Shown here: positions 35,611 through 43,957 of the stretch, piece by piece | How the letters are laid out: every line of letters begins with the position of its first letter | Numbering within the stretch: the stretch's first letter is position 1 | Assembly: GCA_006226595.1 (NCBI GenBank) | Contig: SBGP01000073.1 | Span: 1-58,781 of the forward strand | From: Deltaproteobacteria bacterium | GTDB lineage: Bacteria; Myxococcota_A; UBA796; GCA-2862545 | Length of the DNA: 58,781 nt | Direction: 5' to 3' | Notes under the pieces: generated by a model | The model's database searches: none | What the model was told of the DNA's origin: nothing | What the model saw: only the letters and a program-made list of their open reading frames with translations | Program-made: the position numbers and the translations under genes

Positions 35611-37353
35611 ATGAACTTCTCCGATCTCGCGCTCGACGAGCGCATCCTTGCCGCGATCTCCGACCTCGGCTTCACCGAGCCGACCCCCATCCAGGAAGAG
35701 GCGATTCCCGTGCTCCTCGAGGGGCACGACATCATCGGCGGCGCCCGCACCGGCTCGGGCAAGACCGCGGCCTTCGCCCTGCCCATGCTCGAGAAGGTGA
35801 AGGCGGGCGAGCGCATCCCCAAGGCGCTGGTGCTCGCGCCGACCCGTGAGCTCGCGCTGCAGGTCTCCGACGCCATCGCCGAGCTCGCCGCGCACCTCGA
35901 CGTGCAGATCTTCACGCTGTACGGCGGCGTGTCCTTCGAGCCGCAGCTGGCTGCGCTCCGCAAGGGTCTCGACATCGTCGTCGGCACCCCGGGCCGCACC
36001 CTGGACCACATCAAGCGCAGGCAGCTGGACGTCTCCGGCATCGAGATGCTCGTGCTCGACGAGGCCGACGAGATGCTGCGCATGGGCTTCATCGACGAGG
36101 TCACCGAGATCCTCGATCACCTGCCCAATGACCGCCAGAACGCGCTGTTCTCGGCGACCATGCCGTCGGCCATCGAGCGCGTGGCCCAGACCTACCTCCG
36201 CGATCCGGTGTCCGTGCAGGTCGAGAGTGGCGGCGGCATCTCGGTCGACCACATCGAGCAGCGCTACATGAAGGTCCCGGGCGCGCACAAGGTCGATGCG
36301 CTCGAGCGACTGCTTCGCGCCGAGGGCGACGGCACCACCCTCGTGTTCTCCCGCACCCGTCGCGGCTGCGCTGAGGTCTCCGACCTGCTCGCCAAGCGCG
36401 GCGTGCCCGTCGACGCGCTGCACGGCGACCTGAACCAGGGTGCGCGCGAGCGCGTGCTGCACCGCCTGCGCTCCCGTCAGCTCGACGTGGTCATCGCCAC
36501 GGACGTGGCGGCGCGCGGCATCGACGTCGAGCACATCGGTCTCGTCGTCAACCTCGAGCTGCCCGTCGATCGCGAGACCTACGCGCACCGCATCGGCCGC
36601 ACGGGCCGCGCGGGTCGTGACGGACTGGCCATCACCTTCGTGAACGTGCGCGAGCGCAAGAAGCTGCTCGGCTTCGCCCGTAGCGAAGGCATCGACATCA
36701 GCGAGATGGACGTGCCCACCGATGCGGACATCGCGCAGGCTCAGCAGCGCCGCGTCGGCCGCATGATCAAGACCGCGCTGCGCGACGATGACCGTCCGCG
36801 TCGACCGGACTGGGTCGAGAGCCTGCTCCGCGAGACCCATAGCGACGCCGAGACCCTCGCCGAGGCCGTGCTCCACCTGCTCGCCGGCCGCGAGCTCGAG
36901 GGCCTGGGCTCGAACCCGAGCGACGAGCCCCCGACCTGGGCGCGCAAGCGCAGCATCCACCCGCGGGTGGACGTGAACTCCAACGAGGTCGAGCTGTTCT
37001 TCCCCGTGGGCAAGAACCGCGGCATTCGCCCCGGCGACATCGTGGGCGCGCTGGCCAACGAGCTGCGCATTCCCAGCGATGCCATCGGCCGCATCACCCT
37101 CCTCGACCGCAAGAGCTTCGTCGGCTTGCCCCGCGAGCTCGCCGAGCAGGTGGCCCGCGAGGTCGACACCATCGAGCTTCGCGGCAACGACGTGCCGGTG
37201 CAGCTCGCCCGCCCGCGCTCCGGCCCGGGTGAAGCGCCGGCGCGCCCGCACTTCAAGCGCTTTCAGGACCGTCGCGACGGCGAGTTCCGCCCGAAGGGCA
37301 AGGGATTCAAGCCCGGCGGCGGCCCCAAGAAGTTCAAGAAGGGACGCCGCTGA
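35611..37353 (+). CDS. DEAD-box ATP-dependent RNA helicase, DeaD/CsdA type
   Basis: The 580-aa product carries all helicase motifs: ARTGSGKT (Walker A), PTRELA, TPGR, DEAD, SAT, and HRIGRTGRAG. Residues about 475-545 look like a DbpA/CsdA-type RNA-binding domain (VELFFPVGKNRGIRPGDIVGAL), and the C-terminal 35 residues are basic and Gly-rich (KGKGFKPGGG). It should unwind structured RNA in ribosome assembly or mRNA decay. A GTG start 21 nt upstream is possible but lies inside the leader hairpin. Long structured 5' leader precedes it. Confidence 0.95.
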   Translation: MNFSDLALDERILAAISDLGFTEPTPIQEEAIPVLLEGHDIIGGARTGSGKTAAFALPMLEKVKAGERIPKALVLAPTRELALQVSDAIAELAAHLDVQIFTLYGGVSFEPQLAALRKGLDIVVGTPGRTLDHIKRRQLDVSGIEMLVLDEADEMLRMGFIDEVTEILDHLPNDRQNALFSATMPSAIERVAQTYLRDPVSVQVESGGGISVDHIEQRYMKVPGAHKVDALERLLRAEGDGTTLVFSRTRRGCAEVSDLLAKRGVPVDALHGDLNQGARERVLHRLRSRQLDVVIATDVAARGIDVEHIGLVVNLELPVDRETYAHRIGRTGRAGRDGLAITFVNVRERKKLLGFARSEGIDISEMDVPTDADIAQAQQRRVGRMIKTALRDDDRPRRPDWVESLLRETHSDAETLAEAVLHLLAGRELEGLGSNPSDEPPTWARKRSIHPRVDVNSNEVELFFPVGKNRGIRPGDIVGALANELRIPSDAIGRITLLDRKSFVGLPRELAEQVAREVDTIELRGNDVPVQLARPRSGPGEAPARPHFKRFQDRRDGEFRPKGKGFKPGGGPKKFKKGRR

Positions 37354-37360
37354 GGTCGCT

Positions 37361-37386
37361 GGCCTCGCCCGTTCGCGAGCGAGGCC
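37361..37386. terminator. Shared hairpin between convergent helicase and FadH-like genes
   Basis: GGCCTCGC and GCGAGGCC form a perfect 8-bp stem with a 10-nt loop in the 42-nt gap between the two stops. It can act in both directions. No T-run follows, as is common in very GC-rich genomes. Confidence 0.6.
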
Positions 37387-37395
37387 GCGCGAGCG

Positions 37396-39417
37396 CTACA
37401 GCGCGATGGCGAGCTCCGCGCCCTGCTTGATCGCGCGCTTCGCGTCGAGCTCGGCCGCGACGTCGGCGCCACCGATGAGGTGCACCTCGATGCCGGCCTT
37501 GCGCAGGGGCTCGGCGAGCTCGTTCGCCGGGACCTGACCCGCGCAGATGATCACATGGTCGACGTCGAGCACCCGGGACTGGCCCTTCACGGACAGGTGC
37601 AGGCCGTCGTCGTCGATGCGCTCGTAGCTGCACTCGCCGAGCATCTCGACCTGCTTCTTCTTGAGGCTCGCGCGGTGGATCCACCCGGTGGTCTTGCCGA
37701 GGCCGCCACCGAGCTTGCCCTTGCTGCGCTGGCACAGGGTGATCTGGCGAGCGGGCGGCTCGTCCACGGCGTCCTTGAGCGCGCCGGGCTCGCCGTAGGT
37801 CGGGTCCACGCCCCACTCGGCGAGGAAGGCCTCGGTGTCGAGCGCGGTGGACTTGCCCTCGTGTGCGAGGAACTCGGCGACGTCGAAGCCGATCCCGCCG
37901 GCGCCGATGATCGCCACCTTGTCGCCGACCTCGGCGCCGTGCTTGAGCACGTCGATGTACGACAGGACCTTGGGGTGGTCGATGCCGGGCAGCGTGAGCT
38001 GGCGCGGGTGCACGCCGGTCGCGAGGACCACGGCGTCGAAGCTCGACAGGTCACCGGCGTCGACCTCGCGGCCGAGCTCGAGCTTCACGCCGGTGAGCTC
38101 GATCTGCTTGGTGAAGTAGCGGAGGGTCTCGTGGAACTCCTCCTTGCCGGGGATCTTCTTCGCCATGTTGAACTGGCCGCCGATGGCGTCGGCCTTGTCG
38201 AACAGCGTGACATCGTGGCCGCGCTCGGCGGCGGTGGTCGCGAAGGACAGGCCGGCGGGGCCGGCACCGACGACGGCGAGCTTGCGGCGCGCCTTCACCG
38301 GGGTCGACACGATCTCGGTCTCGTAGCAGGCGAACGGGTTCACCAGGCACGAGCAGCGGATGTTCCGGAAGATGTGGTCGAGGCAGGCCTGGTTGCAGGC
38401 GATGCACGTGTTGATCTCGTCGTCGCGCTGCTGCTCGGCCTTGAGCACCCAGTCGGGGTCGGCGAGCAGCGGACGGGCCATGCTCACCATGTCCGCGTCG
38501 CCCTCGGCGAGTACCTTCTCGGCGGTCTCGGGCATGTTGATGCGGTTCGAGGTGACGAGCGGGATGCCGACCTGGCCCTTGAGGCGGGCCGTGACCCAGG
38601 TGAACCCGGCGCGGGGCACCATGGTCGCGATCGTCGGAACGCGGGCCTCGTGCCAGCCGATGCCAGTGTTGAGGATGCTCGCGCCGGCCGCTTCGATGCG
38701 CTGAGCGAGCTCGACGATCTCCTCCCAGGTCGAGCCGTCCTTCACGAGGTCGAGCATCGACAGGCGGTAGATGATCACGAACTCGGGGCCGACGGCCTCG
38801 CGCGTGCGCCGCACGATCTCGATGGGCAGCTTGATGCGGTTCTCGTAGGCGCCGCCCCAGCCATCGGTGCGCTTGTTGGTCTTGCGCGCGATGAACTGGT
38901 TGATGAGGTAGCCCTCGCTTCCCATGATCTCGACGCCGTCGTAGCCGGCTTCCTTGGCCTTCACAGCGCAGTTCACGAAGGCCTTGATCGTGCGCTCGAT
39001 GCCGCGGGCGGACAGGGCGCGGGGCTTGAACAGCGAGATCGGCGACTTGATGGCCGACGGGGCCACGGCGAGCGGCGAGTAGCTGTAGCGGCCCGTGTGG
39101 AGGATCTGCATCGCGATGCGTCCGCCGGCTTCGTGTACGGCGTCCGTGACGTAGCGGTGCTTGTAGACCTCCCAGCGGTTCGAGAGCTTGGCGGCGAACG
39201 GCTTTGCCCAGCCCTCGCGGTTCGGGGCGACGCCGCCGGTGACCATCAGTCCCACGCCGCCCTCGGCGCGACGTGCGAAGTAGGCGCCCATCTTGCGAAG
39301 GGGGCCGATGTCGTCTTCGAGGCCCACGTGCATCGAGCCCATGAGCACGCGGTTCTTGAGCGTGATGTGGCCGAGGTCGAGGGGCTCGAGGAGGTGCGGG
39401 TAGACGGGATGAGGCAT
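37396..39417 (-). CDS. fadH: NADPH-dependent 2,4-dienoyl-CoA reductase, FadH type
   Basis: The 673-aa product matches E. coli FadH (672 aa) in length and in many segments from memory: LDLGHITLKNRVLMGSMH at the start, ILHTGRYSY, GSEGYLINQF, the 4Fe-4S cysteines in CIACNQACLDHIFRNIRC, VVGAGPAG for FAD, and AIIGAGGIGFDVAEFL for NADPH. It reduces dienoyl-CoA intermediates of unsaturated fatty-acid beta-oxidation with FMN, FAD and Fe-S electron relay. Start at 39417 chosen over 39432 and a GTG at 39447 because GGAG is 9 nt upstream and the family starts there. Stands alone. Confidence 0.93.
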   Translation of the reverse strand: MPHPVYPHLLEPLDLGHITLKNRVLMGSMHVGLEDDIGPLRKMGAYFARRAEGGVGLMVTGGVAPNREGWAKPFAAKLSNRWEVYKHRYVTDAVHEAGGRIAMQILHTGRYSYSPLAVAPSAIKSPISLFKPRALSARGIERTIKAFVNCAVKAKEAGYDGVEIMGSEGYLINQFIARKTNKRTDGWGGAYENRIKLPIEIVRRTREAVGPEFVIIYRLSMLDLVKDGSTWEEIVELAQRIEAAGASILNTGIGWHEARVPTIATMVPRAGFTWVTARLKGQVGIPLVTSNRINMPETAEKVLAEGDADMVSMARPLLADPDWVLKAEQQRDDEINTCIACNQACLDHIFRNIRCSCLVNPFACYETEIVSTPVKARRKLAVVGAGPAGLSFATTAAERGHDVTLFDKADAIGGQFNMAKKIPGKEEFHETLRYFTKQIELTGVKLELGREVDAGDLSSFDAVVLATGVHPRQLTLPGIDHPKVLSYIDVLKHGAEVGDKVAIIGAGGIGFDVAEFLAHEGKSTALDTEAFLAEWGVDPTYGEPGALKDAVDEPPARQITLCQRSKGKLGGGLGKTTGWIHRASLKKKQVEMLGECSYERIDDDGLHLSVKGQSRVLDVDHVIICAGQVPANELAEPLRKAGIEVHLIGGADVAAELDAKRAIKQGAELAIAL

Positions 39418-39511
39418 CGGGCGCGGCTCCATGTGTGTCGCTGCCACGCCTTCTAACTGAATGGAGCCTCAGTGACGCAAGGAAGGGGTGAGGGCTGCGT
39501 GCCCATCGACC

Positions 39512-40189
39512 TCAGCGGCCGCGTCCGATGCGTTCCGATGCGGCGTGCATGCGTTCCCACAGCTCGGGGTCGGTGTCCCACACGGGGGCGCCGTCCTCTT
39601 CGAGCGCGGACATGCGAGCCTGGCCCAGCTTGCGCTCGCGGAGCGCGAGACGCCGGGCGATGTCTTCGTCGCGGTCCACGTCGTCGAGGAAGGGCAGCTG
39701 CAGGACGACCCGGTCGGGGTGCTCGGGGTCGAGGGCTGGCGGCATCGGCGTCTCCGAAGCCAGCGGATGCCCTGCGTCCCGGAGCTCGCGGAGCAGGGAA
39801 AGCGCCTGGTCGGCGTCGTCGACCCAGATCTCGCCGACGCACGGGTACTCGTCGCAGTGCAGCGCGTGGAACGAGAGCCCGTCGCGGCTCGCGACCCCCG
39901 CGCGCAGCGCCTGCTCGAGTCGTTGCTCCGCAGCGCCGCTGGCGTGGGGCCAGGCGATGGGCTCGCCGAAGTGCGCGGTCTCCATCTCCTCGAGGGACGC
40001 GAGCTCCTCGCGCATGCGGAGGACGCGTTCCGGCGGGGCCGGAGGGCAGTCGGGCAGGTGTTCGGCGACCTCGTGGGACGGGGTCGACGCGGTGGTGGAC
40101 GGCGTGGCCCGGGTCTGGGCGCCGAGGGCGAGTCCGGCGAGCAGACCGAGCATCGCCGCGCTGACGTGCATGGGCAGGGTGGCACTCAC
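39512..40189 (-). CDS. Exported hypothetical protein with CxExPC motif, second of a pair
   Basis: The 225-aa product starts at GTG with GGGAGG 6 nt upstream. It has an N-terminal hydrophobic segment (signal or anchor, residues 8-24), a Pro/Thr-rich linker, and a mixed domain with LHCDEYPCVGEIWVDD near residue 112, then a charged C-terminus. The CxExPCxxEI motif is also in the upstream neighbour, so the two are paralogues or belong to one family, with the Cys pair likely disulfide-bonded in the periplasm. Function unknown. GTGA overlap with the preceding gene shows co-translation. Confidence 0.6.
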   Translation of the reverse strand: MSATLPMHVSAAMLGLLAGLALGAQTRATPSTTASTPSHEVAEHLPDCPPAPPERVLRMREELASLEEMETAHFGEPIAWPHASGAAEQRLEQALRAGVASRDGLSFHALHCDEYPCVGEIWVDDADQALSLLRELRDAGHPLASETPMPPALDPEHPDRVVLQLPFLDDVDRDEDIARRLALRERKLGQARMSALEEDGAPVWDTDPELWERMHAASERIGRGR

Positions 40190-40776
40190 AGCGCACCTCC
40201 CGCCTCGGTGAAGCTCCCGAGCTCGCCGAGGCGATAAGCGACACGGCGCGGGTCGCCGGACTCCCCGACGAGCACGCGAGCGCGAATGGCGATGTCGCCG
40301 TCCTCGCGAAGGACTTCGGTGACCCAGGTCATGCCGACCTCGTCACCGAGCTCGGTTCCCGCGAGCAGCTCGGTGATCGGTCCGGCCTCGTCGCGGAGGT
40401 CGTCGGGGACGAAGTCCACGCTGCGCTGCACCTCGACGATGCAGGGCTCCTCGACGCAGTCGAGGTCGATCAGCTGGAGCCCGGTGCCCGAGAGCAGCTG
40501 GTCCATCACCGCGATGTCGGACCACGGTGGAGGCTGGTCCCAGGCGCGCTCGCGGCCCGCGAACTGCTCGACGCGGGAGCGGGCGGCGGCCAGCTCGAGC
40601 GTGAGGGCCCGAACCTCGGGATTTCGCTCGACGCACGCCACGTCCGCGGGCACGGACCCCTGCGCCGCAGCGGACGGCGCAGGGGCGGGCGTCGGGGCGA
40701 GCGCGACCGAAGCCAGTCCGCCAACGCCGAGCCCGAGCACAGCAGCTGCGAACACGGTTGCATAACTGGTATTCAT
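40186..40776 (-). CDS. Exported hypothetical protein with CxExPC motif, first of a pair
   Basis: The 196-aa product has a signal or anchor helix (residues 8-28), an Ala/Pro linker, a short coiled coil near 55-72, and LDCVEEPCIVEVQ near residue 106, then a globular end. The Cys/Glu/Pro/Cys pattern matches its downstream partner. No family name is recognised. It starts at ATG 40,776, 18 nt after the stop of the cysteine-rich gene, and is followed by the paired gene with overlapping stop and start. Confidence 0.6.
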   Translation of the reverse strand: MNTSYATVFAAAVLGLGVGGLASVALAPTPAPAPSAAAQGSVPADVACVERNPEVRALTLELAAARSRVEQFAGRERAWDQPPPWSDIAVMDQLLSGTGLQLIDLDCVEEPCIVEVQRSVDFVPDDLRDEAGPITELLAGTELGDEVGMTWVTEVLREDGDIAIRARVLVGESGDPRRVAYRLGELGSFTEAGGAL

Positions 40777-40794
40777 CTCGCGCCCGCCTGTGGC

Positions 40795-41040
40795 CTAGAG
40801 GTACACCGGGAGAGACTCGCCCGGCAGCTCGATGCACTCACACACCTCGATCTCCACCGGGACCGAGACGTAGTGGAAGTGGCAGGTGCCGCCGCGCTCG
40901 CAGTAGAACACCGGCTTGCTCTTCCACACCGTGGTCGTGTAGCACTCTTCCACGGTGTCCTCGGGGCATCGCCCATCGGCGAGGGCAGGCAGGGTCCACA
41001 AGGCGCCGGCAGCAGCCAGACCGAACAACAGTCGCTTCAT
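40795..41040 (-). CDS. Small secreted cysteine-rich protein
   Basis: The 81-aa product has a Sec signal peptide (MKRLLFGLAAAGALWTLPALA) and a mature part of about 60 residues with six Cys (RCPEDTVEEC, YCERGGTC, VCEC), likely forming three disulfides. I do not recognise the family. Small knotted secreted proteins may be toxins, inhibitors or adhesins, but nothing here decides. It lies first in a run of three exported-protein genes on the minus strand. Confidence 0.6.
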   Translation of the reverse strand: MKRLLFGLAAAGALWTLPALADGRCPEDTVEECYTTTVWKSKPVFYCERGGTCHFHYVSVPVEIEVCECIELPGESLPVYL

Positions 41041-41150
41041 CTTCGAACTCCAAGTCAGGGCACGTTGCCCGGACCCGTTGTAGTGGCGCTCGACGCCGAC
41101 TGCCAGAAATTTTCTTCCATTTCGTTATCAAACGAATGTCGGGCATTCGA

Positions 41151-41363
41151 TCAGTCGTCGAAGGGCCACCCGCCGCCGCGGATGCACCATCGCATGGCGC
41201 CATCACCCGGATCGTTCCACGAGTACATCGTGCCTTCGGGAAGCCCGGCGATGTCGTCCACGTACATCACCCGCCCGCCCGGCAGGGTGGCCCGGTACTT
41301 GCCCTCGCGTCCTCCCTTCGGCTGCGACTTCCTACGCTTGCGCTTCCTCGACTTGTGGCCCAT
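41151..41363 (-). CDS. Small basic hypothetical protein (70 aa)
   Basis: The 70-aa product begins with a strongly basic stretch (HKSRKRKRRKSQPKGGREGK), then a short beta-like region with LPGGRVMYVDDIAGLPEG and an aromatic tail. The ATG has AGGGAGG 4 nt upstream. The basic head suggests nucleic acid or membrane-surface contact. No family is recognised, and a spurious frame is possible; the clear ribosome site argues for a real gene. Confidence 0.5.
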   Translation of the reverse strand: MGHKSRKRKRRKSQPKGGREGKYRATLPGGRVMYVDDIAGLPEGTMYSWNDPGDGAMRWCIRGGGWPFDD

Positions 41364-41415
41364 GAAACCTCCCTTTGCCCGCGACACACCTTGAGTGTGC
41401 ACGGTCAAGGAGATG

Positions 41416-42789
41416 TCAACGGGTGTTCTCGGATGCCGTGAGAGGGCCGATGCCGAGGCCCCAGTGAGCGTCCGCCCAGCCGACGAGACGGGCAGCGAGG
41501 GGGCCGGCCGGCGGACCCACCGGCGTGCGCTCGGGGATGGGGCGGACGTTGAAGTACGCCCCGGCGTGCGCGGGGCCGATCTCCGCGACGGCATCGGGCG
41601 TCTCACCGTCCGCGGCAGGCCGCACCTCGGTGGGGGTGACGACGAGCTCGACCCTCTCGGGTGGCGCACTCGCGGCGACCACGGTGCCGAAGCGACCCGA
41701 CCTGTGGGCGTCGGCGTGCGCGAGGATGGCCTGCTCCAGCGCCTCGCCGCGCCAGTCGACCTGGGGGTTGGCCATCATCGCCAGGTGCAGCAGGTACAGG
41801 TCCGCACCGGGGATCGCGCTGGACATCAGCATGATGGCGCCGCCGAAGCGAGGATTGAGCTCGGTCGGGCGAAAGCCATCGGCGGTGAGCACGCCGTCGA
41901 CCGTGAACACGCCTCGGTAGCCGCGCTCCTCGCGCAGCCAGCGCGCCGCGCGACGGGCGACGTCGCGCATCGCCTCGCGGTCGGCGGGGGAGGGGTCCCA
42001 GAACGTGGCGGCGGCCGCGTAGAAGAAGCGGCCATCCTCGCGTCGGAGCACGATCATCTCGCACGGGCGCAGGACCACGTCCGTGCCGTCGGGCACGCAG
42101 ATGCCGTGGATCGAGCACGGCACACCCTCGAGGAAGGGCATGACGCGTACCGCGTCACAGGCGGGCAGCAGCAGGTCGAGGGCGGCGGCCTCGTCGGCGT
42201 CGTGGCGCACCCAGCGCGTGTACGCCGCGCCCCCGTGCCAGCCGAGCTTGTTGTCGCCGGCCCACACGGTGCCATGGCCTTCGTCGAGCTTCCGCGCGGC
42301 GGCACGCAGGGCCTCGGCCGTCGCGGTCACCACCTCGGAGGGCGCGCGGGCAACGCCGATGGCGTCCCACACCGCATCGACCACGGTCTTGTCCTCGAGT
42401 GCCATCCACGCCGTCTGTCGTGCTCCCCACACCGGGCGGTCGGCAACCGGCTCGGGGCCGGAGAACAGCGGACGCACGACCCTGGCGCGGTGCTCGGGGT
42501 CCCACGCATCGATCGCGGCGCGGACCTCGGGGGGCAGAGGCCCGATCAGCGCCTGCTCGGAGGCGCGGATACCGCCCATCATGCCCTCGCCGCGGACGTC
42601 GAGCCATCGGGTAGGAACCTCGGCGAGGTCTCCGGTCCCCCGGGACGCGCCGAGGGCGAACACCGACTCCGCACCGAGCTCGAGCAGGGCCTTGGCGAGT
42701 CGCGCGGCGGGCACGGCCACGTCCATGGCCACCAGCCAGCGCTCCCCCGCGACCTGGTCCCGCAACAACGACGCCCAGTGGCTGTCCAC
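41416..42789 (-). CDS. ATP-grasp-family ligase-like enzyme
   Basis: The 457-aa product starts at GTG with GGAGGAGG just upstream. Its middle part reads as an ATP-grasp fold: VRVMPFLEGVPCSIHG and the metal-site segment FRPTELNPRFGGA, where the Glu and Asn bind Mg-ATP. Such enzymes join a carboxylate to an amine or thiol through an acyl-phosphate. The substrate cannot be named, and no biosynthetic partner is adjacent. The C-terminal 90 residues are less typical. Divergence between ATP-grasp families makes further assignment unsafe. Confidence 0.75.
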   Translation of the reverse strand: MDSHWASLLRDQVAGERWLVAMDVAVPAARLAKALLELGAESVFALGASRGTGDLAEVPTRWLDVRGEGMMGGIRASEQALIGPLPPEVRAAIDAWDPEHRARVVRPLFSGPEPVADRPVWGARQTAWMALEDKTVVDAVWDAIGVARAPSEVVTATAEALRAAARKLDEGHGTVWAGDNKLGWHGGAAYTRWVRHDADEAAALDLLLPACDAVRVMPFLEGVPCSIHGICVPDGTDVVLRPCEMIVLRREDGRFFYAAAATFWDPSPADREAMRDVARRAARWLREERGYRGVFTVDGVLTADGFRPTELNPRFGGAIMLMSSAIPGADLYLLHLAMMANPQVDWRGEALEQAILAHADAHRSGRFGTVVAASAPPERVELVVTPTEVRPAADGETPDAVAEIGPAHAGAYFNVRPIPERTPVGPPAGPLAARLVGWADAHWGLGIGPLTASENTR

Positions 42790-42828
42790 TTCGCCTCCTC
42801 CGGCCCGCTACAGGCATAGCCGGATGGG

Positions 42829-43722
42829 TCAGCGGGTCCACTCCTCGAGTACGCCGGTCGGGCAGCCGAAGCGCGTGAGGCCTTCACCCAGACGGCGAGC
42901 GGCGAGGATGTCCGCGCAGTTGCAGCCGCCGGTCTCGACGAGCGTGAAGCTGCGACCCGGGTTGTCCACCGTGTCGAAGGTGCCGTCGCCGTCGAGATCC
43001 GCCCAGTGCTGGCGTCCCAGGCGCTCGGAGGGCACCCCGGCCTCGGGATCGGAGCTCGCCGTGTTCGGGCAGCGATCGTCCGCATCGAGGATGCCGTCGC
43101 CATCGCTGTCGAGGACCGCGCGCATGAGGATGCGCAGCTCGTCGACGTTGCCATAGCGGGTCTGTACCCAGTCCAGGGTGAGGGTGGTCGGCGAGGTCAG
43201 GGTCACGAAGTCCGCGTTCGAGCCGTCGTCCCACTTTCGCGTCCGCGCCTCGTAGGTCGCGTTGCCGAACCAGGCGTCGCTGTCGGTGAGCAGCCGGGCC
43301 TCGCCGCCGTCCGAGATGATCAGCGCGACGATGGGCTGGTCGAGCTCGATGACCACGCCGCCGAGCCAACCCTGTCGTCCGATGGGGTCGTAGTGCACCA
43401 GGGCGCTGTCGTAGTAGCCGGCGGGAAGCCAGTGTCCGTCGGACAGCGCGAAGGACAGCGGCACCCCCACGAAGGAGTCGCCGGGCGCGAGGTTGTCGCC
43501 CACGAGGAGGTCGACGAGCACCTCACCCTCGCCGACGTACACCCCTTTCTGCTCGGCGTACAGCTGGACCTCGGAGGACTCGCTCGCGCCGGCCCGCAGG
43601 TCCGCGCCCTCCGCCGAGCCCATGTCGACGCCGGGACCGTCCACGTTCGTCAGGCCGGCGACCGCGGTGCCCACGCCGAGGTACGCGAGGAGCAGGGCGG
43701 TGCGCGACAAGGTACGAGTCAT
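42829..43722 (-). CDS. Secreted protein with thrombospondin type-3 calcium repeats
   Basis: The 297-aa product has a signal peptide (ALLLAYLGVGTAVAG), a beta-rich domain (about 45-200) and two type-3 repeats, DSDGDGILDADDRCPNT and DLDGDGTFDTVDN, which bind Ca2+ through aspartates. The C-terminus has Cys-Asn-Cys and a further Cys. Such proteins are common exported surface or matrix proteins of this bacterial group. The ATG at 43,722 has GGAGG 5 nt upstream; the longer frame is not protein-like. No operon partner is evident. Confidence 0.75.
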   Translation of the reverse strand: MTRTLSRTALLLAYLGVGTAVAGLTNVDGPGVDMGSAEGADLRAGASESSEVQLYAEQKGVYVGEGEVLVDLLVGDNLAPGDSFVGVPLSFALSDGHWLPAGYYDSALVHYDPIGRQGWLGGVVIELDQPIVALIISDGGEARLLTDSDAWFGNATYEARTRKWDDGSNADFVTLTSPTTLTLDWVQTRYGNVDELRILMRAVLDSDGDGILDADDRCPNTASSDPEAGVPSERLGRQHWADLDGDGTFDTVDNPGRSFTLVETGGCNCADILAARRLGEGLTRFGCPTGVLEEWTR

Positions 43723-43957
43723 CGGGGCCTCCAGTCCGCTCCCTGCGAATGCACACGGCATGCCTGAGCGTCGCGACCGACCCGAACGCCGATGACGGGC
43801 GAGAACGGCCCTGCGAGGCGCATTGTCCGGATGGTTGGGACTCTGCGAAAGGTGCAGCCTCCGCGCGGAAGTCGCACGCCGGTTCCGCACGCGACACGTC
43901 GCGGTCAGCCGGCGCCCCCTTGCCGGTCGCGGGCAACGTCGCTAATCCCCGCCTCCC

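Noticed and set aside
37480-39456. 658-codon + strand frame opposite FadH
   Set aside because: Shadow frame; FadH motifs on the minus strand are complete.
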